Part shown: in pieces, positions 56,475 to 64,000 of the stretch
Position numbering within the stretch: position 1 is the first letter of the stretch
How the letters are laid out: every line of letters begins with the position of its first letter
Assembly: GCA_039881145.1 (NCBI GenBank)
Contig: JAYKKI010000005.1
Span: forward strand, 29,369,501-29,433,500
Direction of reading: 5' to 3'
DNA from: Druceiella hillmani
Lineage: Eukaryota > Arthropoda > Insecta > Lepidoptera > Hepialidae
Length of the DNA: 64,000 bases
Program-made: the position numbers and the translations under genes
The notes under the pieces: generated by a model
The model's input: the letters and a program-made list of their open reading frames with translations, nothing else
Databases searched by the model: none
Told to the model about the DNA's origin: nothing

Positions 56475-59400
56475 ATCGCATAGGTTAAAGATTGTGTGAA
56501 TAATTAAAACCAAAGCATTCTCGCAAATCTGCCAAAAGCTGGATAAAAGTACAATATTTTTTTAAGTAAGTCAATAAATATGAAATGAATGTGAACATTG
56601 TGTTATCAAAGCAACGCAAAATATTATTATTTCCAACAATTCGAAATCTTCGCTATTTAATGACTAGTTTTCTTGACATCGTGAACAACGTTGAGAACTT
56701 TATTTGACGATGATCATAGGCGAGGTATTTATGCATTACCTTTTAAATGTAAAGTTTGCTTTGATTTTTGTGTAATAATAATTTCATTCTAATTTTGTTT
56801 TAATTTTTTCGTGTCCCGTAGAAATATTGCCAAAACGGAACACTGATGAAATCAATTCATCGTCCGTCTGTTCGTTTGGCACAGATGAATTTGTCGAAAA
56901 TTGTCTGATAAAAATGTTAAATTTGGCCTGAGTTAGAATATGGTAGTTTTTTCTGGGGGTTAATTCAAGATGGTAAATTGATAAATCAAATAAAAAACTT
57001 CTTTCATGGGCGTCAAATTAAAACTCATCGAAGCAGGAATCTAAAAATACATGAGATGTATTTTTTAATGAATTTGATTAAATATTTTTCAATTCAATTT
57101 GATGCCTTCCATTCTTATCATCAAAAGAGACGATCAGGAAATATGAAAGAAATCCTGAACATTGAGAATTAGGTATAGTTTTCACCAAAAATAAAAATAA
57201 ATAATCGTGCTAGAATTGTTTGTTCCCGCTAGATTAAAAAAAATCTAGCACGATTAATTGTTGTAAATAATATGATTGGTTATTTTCTCGTAACTGCTCA
57301 ATCATTGGATTTAGAGATATAGTTTTTCAACAAAAAATATTTCTCACGATGTAACGAACAACTTTTTTCCTTAAACTTTTTGATATTTTTGCTTTGACTG
57401 AGTCGAAACGCTCCCCACTCAGTTGAGTACGCGCATATGCGATATAATACAGTATTGATGGGATCGTCAATATTTAATTGGAGGCTGATGACACGCAACA
57501 CTTATTGTGCAAATATAGCTTGCATTTGATCGATTTTTTTGTTATTCATGTATATTTACACATATCTAAACTGTAAAATTGAATATAACGTTTAATATTG
57601 TTACTATACCTATCTGTCTATTTTTGTTTCACATTGGCATTGATAGTAAGAAAAAACCTATTAATTATTAGCACTTACTTAAAAACATCGATGTCGATTA
57701 TAAATACTAAGTACTTAGTTAAGATACATAATATTTGTTTGTGAGTTTTCAACAATATTTAGAAATATAGTTTTTGAAGTCGGTTTTTCTTTTTTTTAGT
57801 TATATTTTTAATCCGGGATCTTTACCTTTACCACTTTGAGCTATATGTGAAACTTTATATTAATAAAAACAAGATGACTTCAGCGAGCCTCAGGTTATTT
57901 GATTATTGATACATGCTTCTGAGGTATTATTTTAAATATATGTTTTTAGGCAGCAACATTTTTTATGAACACCCAAATATGATAAAATATATAAAAAAAT
58001 TTTTTATTTGCCTGTTTAACTATTTGTCAGATATCTTGAAAAAAATACAGCATATATCACTAAACAATTTGTATAACAATATTTCGTACTAAAAACTATA
58101 TTAAGATTCATCACGTTTATCGTTACTTCTCAAAAATTGTATTATTTCAAAGGAATTTTTACACTATATATTGCGCAGAAGCATGTATACTGATGAATAA
58201 TGGACTAAACAGTCTGTAGTGGTTTTTTATATTTATTTTTATTTAAGCGATGAAAGGTACATTACCGGTATTTTCCGATAAAACGACATATTACTCTGGT
58301 TTTAACCCTTATTTCTTCACCACGGATTTCGAAAGACGAAACATGCACATGACGTAACGAAATGAATAAAAATACATCTAAAACATTTGATCTTGTCTAG
58401 ATACATGAATATTTTCTATGTATCTCTGATTTTGCACAATGAAATTTAACTTTTTATTTCACTCACATTTTTATGAACATAGTTGCAATATAAATAATAA
58501 TCCCAAGAAAAATATTTCTAATACACAATAAGTTTTTCGTGCCTTTTATGAGGGAATAAAAGGATTATAAAATAATATACTCTTTTAACATATAATTGAA
58601 AACGTAAATATCAAAGAAAAATTGCAAATACGTATTTCCAAGAATTAGTTTTACATACATAAAGAATTTAAGATCTCTTAGTCATCTGTACTCACCAGTG
58701 TCATATTTTTGTAAATCGAGGAGTTTAATACACATAAAACCTTTTCATGTAAAACTATATCAGATTCATAATGAATAGGTGAAAATAAAATAAAATTGCA
58801 AAAAGATTAAATTAGTTATGTTTTAAAATGCTTCGTGGTAGATTCATAGCGAGTCAACCTGAAGGCTCGCCTTAGCACCATTCGTGAGTAGATACAATTG
58901 GTGAAATAAATGGGTACAATTGGTGGTACATAAATATACAAATGTATAAGTCGTAAATGTAACATTGTATTGTAGAAATTTATGAAAATGATAACTTACA
59001 TTACATTAAGTACATGAAGTTAAAGGAAATGGCTTTAAATTTACATTAAATACGGACTTTTTTACATGACTAACCGCTTGTAAACAGTTATTGATATTAA
59101 AACGTATCTTCGGTTCGTAACCGTGACAAATAGCGACTAAAAGTTGGATAAGTTAATCATATATGCCATCATGTTAATCATCATATCCATAGTAAATTGT
59201 AGGAAAAACAAAAGATTTAATACTTAAACCAGAACTGAAAAACAAAAAGATGATACTGACAGAATATTAATTGTGTCACTCATGAGATTATGATATTTCT
59301 CCAAAATATCACTGCAAATCATATTAATCAAAATTACCCGAGTTTAGACAGATTATGCTAAGTATTTCCACCTTATAATGCTTTATGATTATCATTTGTT

Positions 59401-60290
59401 CAGACTTCTAAGCAATTATTTACATGATGAAAAATATCGCAAATGACCTTTAAAAAGATTGCACATTTTTTAAATTAATGTCACCATATTTTTACGTCAA
59501 AGTATACTGTCACTACTTGCTAGGTAGTTACAAGATCCCATAAAGATGGATAGCACACAGTTAATTTTTTTTTGTTCCATTTAGATTTCAAAATATTTTT
59601 CTCTGTTAACTATAATACAAAATAAACAATAAAGAAACGAAGAAAAACATACAAAATAAAACAAGGTAAAATTGTTCGAAGCTATCTTAGAAGATTCTTT
59701 TAATTGCTTATTGAATTGAAACCATTAGTTTCTCTATAAAATACAAATTATTTTTTGGAAAATTATTTTATGGTAATAAATCATATTTTTAGTATAGAAA
59801 AACTCTGCTTGTAATCTAAAAACGTAAAATAATTATTTTTGTACTAATTTCTCCAACAAGAAATGCACATCGTCTTTAAAAAGTTCACACTGTCCTGAAG
59901 ATCTATTAGTCGTACAGTTTATTAATCGGTATATATTTAATTTGTGATATGTTATTGTACTATATCATATTACAATTGAAAATAATCTGGCTGGCACATT
60001 TATAAACACTTAACTTAAATTTAATTTTCGTCAAATCATTCTGATTCAAACCCAGACACTGTTTTTCTGAAAGTGTACCTCCATGATGTATTTTGCTTCT
60101 AATAATTCCCAGACGCACATTAATGCCTATTTTACAAAAAAAAAAAAACTTTCCAAACCACTTTGGACTTTTATTACATTCCTGATATTGGTGGAGCGAA
60201 GCTTATATTATTGTACTAAATCGATATATACGTAGAGTGGTTATAACTTTATTAGTTTCAAATTATAAGTACACATCAAAAAGTTTCCAT
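56475..60290. other. AT-rich DNA without a recognisable gene
   Basis: Apart from a CGTCCGTCTGTTCG core at about 56860 followed by GGCACAGATGAATTTG, and one hairpin (57204-57254), I see no motif. The minus frame 57501-57298 is unassigned. A short CAATTGGTG direct repetition lies near 58898-58925. Confidence 0.5.
57204..57254. repeat. Inverted repeat, 11-bp perfect arms
   Basis: ATCGTGCTAGA (57204-57214) and TCTAGCACGAT (57244-57254). The loop contains a second partial CTAGATT. Confidence 0.75.
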
Positions 60291-60295
60291 TTTAA

Positions 60296-60296
<1 letters not shown>

Positions 60297-60350
<54 letters not shown>
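60297..60350. repeat. (TA)n microsatellite
   Basis: An uninterrupted TA run of about 26 units. Confidence 0.97.
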
Positions 60351-60356
<6 letters not shown>

Positions 60357-60975
60357 ATCTAATTTCTGTATTTTTTCTTAGTGAGATTTTAGATAAATTT
60401 GTGATACAATTATCAACGTCACGTCTAATTTTAGCTCAATATTTCTAGTATACTAATGTTGCTAAATATTTTTAGGAGACTAATGTTCCCGGTACGCGTT
60501 TCACCGTACAATGCCTTTCATTTTCGATTAAGATATTTCAAATTGTTTCCCCTCGGTGGCTTGGTACGTCGCAAATTAGTCAATTTAGCATATGATTTCT
60601 CAAAATTCCGTATTTCAATCAGGTCAATAATATTCAAATTTAAAAGATTCAAACGTAGCCGTTCTTTATTCAACCAAAGAACATTTTCCATTTTCGGAAG
60701 ATACTGAGCGAAACCATTAAATTTCAATGGAAGAAATATTTTAAAAATATTTTATATGTTGAACAAACATAAAAATTAAACTTTTAATGCATTTTACAAA
60801 GTTAATATTGACATTTTAAAGGAAAATTGTGGTATAAACTGTAATAATTTAGTATTCCCAGTTCCACAGAGAAAAATGTTACGGTGGTGGGAAATGTGTC
60901 TTGAAATGGTTCGTGTAAATGTACCTACACGCGACTTACGTGTACGCGAACTTGACTACTACATTGCCGCGTGTA
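60351..60975. other. AT-rich DNA with overlapping chance frames
   Basis: The frames 60456-60707 (plus) and 60727-60518 (minus) overlap. Both are basic and Phe/Leu/Arg rich and match no family. CpG-containing words (CCGGTACGCGTTTCACCG) mark about 60488-60505. Confidence 0.35.
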
Positions 60976-60978
60976 ATA

Positions 60979-61054
60979 TATAGTTTGATAATGTAAATGA
61001 AGTGGGGCAGTTTTCCAAATGGGAAAGTGCCCCACCACTCTATCAAGGACTATA
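60979..61054. repeat. Foldback repeat with GTGGGGCA/TGCCCCAC core
   Basis: Core arms GTGGGGCA (61002-61009) and TGCCCCAC (61028-61035) are extended inward by TTTTCC/GGGAAA around AAAT, and outward by TATAGTTTGATA (60979-60990) facing TATCAAGGACTATA (61041-61054). It is MITE-like, with no coding. Confidence 0.8.
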
Positions 61055-61293
61055 CAACCCACAACTTGACATGTGACTAGAAGTTAATCACCAAATAAAA
61101 TACCTAACATGCACACGCGTCTTACAACGAATGAAGAAATACAGTTTATACTAATTTTCTTTAAACTAGTAAAAATTTAAATGAACTATACGACCTACTT
61201 TCTAATGTCCAAATAACGGAGCGTGTATAAAACGTCCTTTTATTCGGACGTTATAAAATTTGATTAGGGTTTATATTTATTATATATTATGTC

Positions 61294-61383
61294 CTCAAAG
61301 AAGTCGTGCAAAATGTGAGAAGTAAAAATATGGGAATTAATGCGGCTTTAAAAAAATTTGGAATCCATCGCGAAACTTTATAA
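61294..61383 (+). pseudogene. Possible pogo/Tigger-type transposase N-terminal HTH
   Basis: The frame reads LKEVVQNVRSKNMGINAALK, then KFGIHRETL and stop. It resembles the psq-type helix-turn-helix that begins pogo-like transposases (A-x-x-x-V-x-x-G-x-x-S-x-x-x-A-x-x-x-(F/Y)GIP-x-x-TL). The GI-N-AA-x-KKFGI-x-x-x-TL spacing agrees well. A DDE core is not legible downstream. The basic frame 61473-61757 (SLTVKTLSIRKIKTK) may include more of the DNA-binding region, but that is speculative. Confidence 0.45.
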
Positions 61384-61757
61384 GCCTTATTATAAAACAG
61401 AATATTAAAAGGCTTACTTAGGCGTAGTTCAGTATTTTTTGAAAATTTTTTTGTTTTTATTTCAAAAAATCATTGGCTGCTCATGAAATATTTACACAAA
61501 TGAGGCTTATTACCAAACGGTCACTTCTCCTTCACGCATCATTAAAATTTAGTCTCACAGTTAAGACACTGTCAATACGGAAAATAAAAACAAAAATAGG
61601 CATAGCTACGTTCAAGAAAACAATGACTAACAGAAAAACAGTAGCTAAAAAAATTATCTGCATAAAGTTCACAAGATGTATCAATCACATCCCTGCCTTT
61701 AACAAATCACACGTGCCGAACAAAACTTTTATTGGAATGTTAAAGCTCGGAATATGA

Positions 61758-62285
61758 ACTATAATCATACTATAAAATCAAATACTTTGTCACAAAAATA
61801 TGTCTTGTGTTTCGATGTGAATTTCAACTTTTATCTATACGGATCAGAGTATTTTTCAACCTTCGTCTGTATAAGCGAGAACAATATATAAATGTCGCTT
61901 GTGGACAAAATAGTAAAACAAAGAATCATTTACATATCAGCAGAGCTACAGAATACAACGATTCAGTCTGGGTCAGCTTATGACTAAGTAAAATGTCATT
62001 AAATATAGTTTAGTCTCCATAACAACAATATAATCCTTATTTGCTGACTTTTAGTTTATTATAATGGTAAATTTTGTTTTTAACCCTTCTTAAATCTTTC
62101 GTCTCAAAGAGACGAAAGATGTGAGGAGTAAAACATATTTATATCCAATAGTTACGTCAAAAGATTTAAACAAATAAATATTCGTGCATGAAATATTGAA
62201 AAAGAAATAATTCATGCATGAAATATTGACCCTTAAATTTGTCCTTTACCCAATTATGCAAGCTTATGTAAATGTCTGGCTTTGC
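61758..62285. other. AT-rich DNA with a tight hairpin and a 30-bp tandem repeat
   Basis: ATCTTTCGTCTC (62094-62105), loop AAA, GAGACGAAAGAT (62109-62120) is a perfect hairpin. TTC(G/A)TGCATGAAATATTGA occurs at 62181-62199 and 62211-62229. No gene was seen. Confidence 0.65.
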
Positions 62286-62289
62286 TTTT

Positions 62290-62490
62290 ACGCTTCGCTT
62301 CTTCTTTATCCACTAAAGCAATATTTGCTATCGCACTGGTGGTTCTAAAAACGCAAATGAGAAAAACGTTAATACAAATTTCTTCTTGTAATAAATGGGA
62401 CTCATTCTTGTAGCGCGAATTAAGCTTCGGTGGTTATGTGGAGGGTGAGCCGCTTCTGCGGTAAAGTTGTAATTTCTTTCGAGAACAATG
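62290..62490 (+). repeat. Dispersed repeat, copy B (copy A at 6.79-7.09 kb)
   Basis: See copy A. This copy has CAATATTTGCTATCGCACTGG, then AAATTTCTTCTTGTAATAAAT (62376-62396), TTCTTGTAGC, GTGGAGGGTGAGC and GCTTCTGCGG, and is slightly GC-richer than copy A. A GCGTATTGT and ACAATACGC inverted pair lies shortly after (62537-62577). Confidence 0.6.
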
Positions 62491-62494
62491 TTGA

Positions 62495-63400
62495 CGCAGT
62501 TGTCTTTAGCTATATACTTGTGTTTGTAAAGTAATATGCGTATTGTATTTTACTTAACGTAACAAAAACAATACGCAAAAAGGTTGTTAAGAACGAAACC
62601 TGATTTCATGTAATTACAATAAGAATATAATATAATTAAATTATATAGGCGTTATATCTTTCGTGTTACCATATAATAGTAATATGATGAAATTGTATCA
62701 CAATGTAACGTAAAAAAATAAATTGGAAAATATTTATACTTTGTTAAAATCACCGAACCGTTTCAAGTGAAATCGACTCATTAAAAAAATACTCATCGCA
62801 ATTTTTTCCCTGAATACTTTTTGTATTCAATGGAACCCGTTTAACATGTATTGTTTGACTTATAACTACACAATTTTTTAAAAATTTTGTTTTAAATTTA
62901 TTTCTAAGTCATTCAAGTTTCAAGTTTTCCGGTGCTTTTATGTAATATTATTTTCCGGAATATTTCATGCCCATAAAGTTTTAATGGAAACGTTGAAGTT
63001 TTATTTAAGTTAATTTTATTTTGTAATATATCCGGGTATGTGAAATAAAAGTATACCACAATATTTCAATGTTAGTTAATTAAGATAAACAATTTAAAAG
63101 GCACTTTGTACGAAGCTTTTTGCAACACCTGCGTCTCCTTTAATTGTTTTCACTCTAAAGTTTATATCTAAAGTTTTCATTGGTAAAAGTTTCCCGTTTA
63201 CAAGGGACATGCTTGAGTATGAATTAAAACATGCGATACATTTACATTTCAACAAGTACACAAAAATAAATTACGAAGAAATTGCCAAATACTTATATTT
63301 GTCTCCATCAGTCTTTCCTGCATTCATATATGAATTTCGAAAAACAGCAGAAGACGAAAAAATAATTCTTAATTAAGCAGAATAAAATCTGAAATCTGAT
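62495..63400. other. AT-rich DNA without recognisable content
   Basis: Nothing was identified. Confidence 0.5.
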
Positions 63401-63403
63401 ATC

Positions 63404-63406
63404 TAA

Positions 63407-63469
<63 letters not shown>

Positions 63470-63488
63470 TATATACGTATATATATAT
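63404..63488. repeat. (TA)n microsatellite with interruptions
   Basis: TA units interrupted by ACA, AA and CG. The left and right interrupted ends mirror each other. Confidence 0.96.
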
Positions 63489-63699
63489 TCCTTTTTTTTT
63501 AGATCGCTTCCTTTTCTTTATTTACGTTATGTATGTATGTTAAAATAGTAGTTATCATTCATTTGTCTTAATTAAGAAGTCAATAAGGACTTTTGAAATA
63601 GTGAATTATCATGTTAACGATAGTATTATGTGGGGAAATTTTGATCCATTTTTCACACATAAGACATACTTTCATTTAAGTCGGAAAAGCTTTACCCTT

Positions 63700-63930
63700 G
63701 CAAAACATTGCAGCGATCTCAACCACCTTATCTTAAGCTACATTACTTTATTTGAGTCTCTTCATTATGTTTTTTAAGTAATTAGTTTATATCGTCCTTA
63801 AATAATCTTTTGACATTGCAAGTATTAACAGTTTAACATACGAAATTTAGTTCTGAAACTTAAACCGAGAAAGAGTTATACTATCAGCATACTAAGCGAT
63901 AACACATACATTTCTACTATGCTTTACAAT
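63700..63930 (+). repeat. Dispersed repeat, copy 2 (copy 1 at 1.35-1.56 kb)
   Basis: It shares TAATTAGTTT, then (C/G)ACATT(A/G)CAAGTATTAAC, CAGTTTAA and GCGATAACACA with copy 1, collinear and on the same strand. The family is unknown. Confidence 0.55.
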
Positions 63931-64000
63931 ATTGAACTTAACTTAGTTTGGAAAAGAATATTAATTAAGCTTTAATAATTTATTGTGGTTACGACAACCT

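Noticed and set aside
56316..56513. 65-codon minus frame with Tyr-Ile and Cys-Val repeats
   Set aside because: A reading of the TA and CA microsatellites.
1..64000. CRISPR array, bacterial operon, phage or organellar insertion
   Set aside because: No regularly spaced identical repeats, no ribosome-binding-site-led gene clusters, no mitochondrial gene motifs; composition and elements are those of an animal nuclear genome.

Overview
This window looks like AT-rich, non-coding nuclear DNA from a metazoan, most likely an insect or related arthropod. The basis is the mobile-element mix (Gypsy of the CsRn1/Kabuki type, Copia, APE-type LINEs, piggyBac, BED-type hAT, mariner), about a dozen long (TA)n arrays, and the absence of any bacterial or organellar gene order. 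I found no intact protein-coding gene, tRNA or rRNA. Most open frames are chance frames in AT-rich DNA. The window is probably intergenic or lies inside a very large intron.

Layout. 1-4.4 kb: plain AT-rich DNA with a diverged duplication near 1.3 kb (a relative lies at 63.7 kb) and a LINE tail on the minus strand at 4.0-4.4 kb. 5.4-5.9 kb: three diverged units of a satellite-like tandem repeat. 8.1-10.9 kb: a decayed Gypsy element on the plus strand (gag tail, protease end, reverse transcriptase). 11.25 and 18.6 kb: two copies of a short element whose sequence can be drawn as a hammerhead-ribozyme fold. 13.7-14.8 kb: a BED-zinc-finger hAT transposase on the minus strand. 16.2 kb: a GC-richer exon-like open frame. 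20.8-23.3 kb: two minus-strand LINE pieces separated by a SINE-like block, a small triple repeat and a (TA)n array. 25.9-26.15 kb: a CpG-rich, promoter-like island. 29.4-30.9 kb: a plus-strand LINE reverse transcriptase. 40.0-41.85 kb: a plus-strand LINE with a readable endonuclease but no reverse-transcriptase core. 42.1-44.06 kb: a piggyBac transposase on the minus strand, with one probable element end. 48.0-49.6 kb: a Copia-like fragment with a TATA-containing leader. 50.2-51.06 kb: a mariner transposase on the plus strand. 53.4 kb: a perfect 55-bp palindrome. 61.0-61.4 kb: a foldback repeat and a possible pogo-type helix-turn-helix remnant. (TA)n arrays are scattered throughout.

How the parts relate. 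There is no operon or pathway here. The elements are separate insertions, nearly all broken by frameshifts, stops and deletions, so local transposition from this window is unlikely. The least expected signal is the pair of hammerhead-like elements. They share stem I, stem II and the cleavage-site arrangement, but each copy has lost a different essential core base, which suggests both descend from an active ribozyme-bearing element. All family assignments are by eye from translated motifs; no database search was run.
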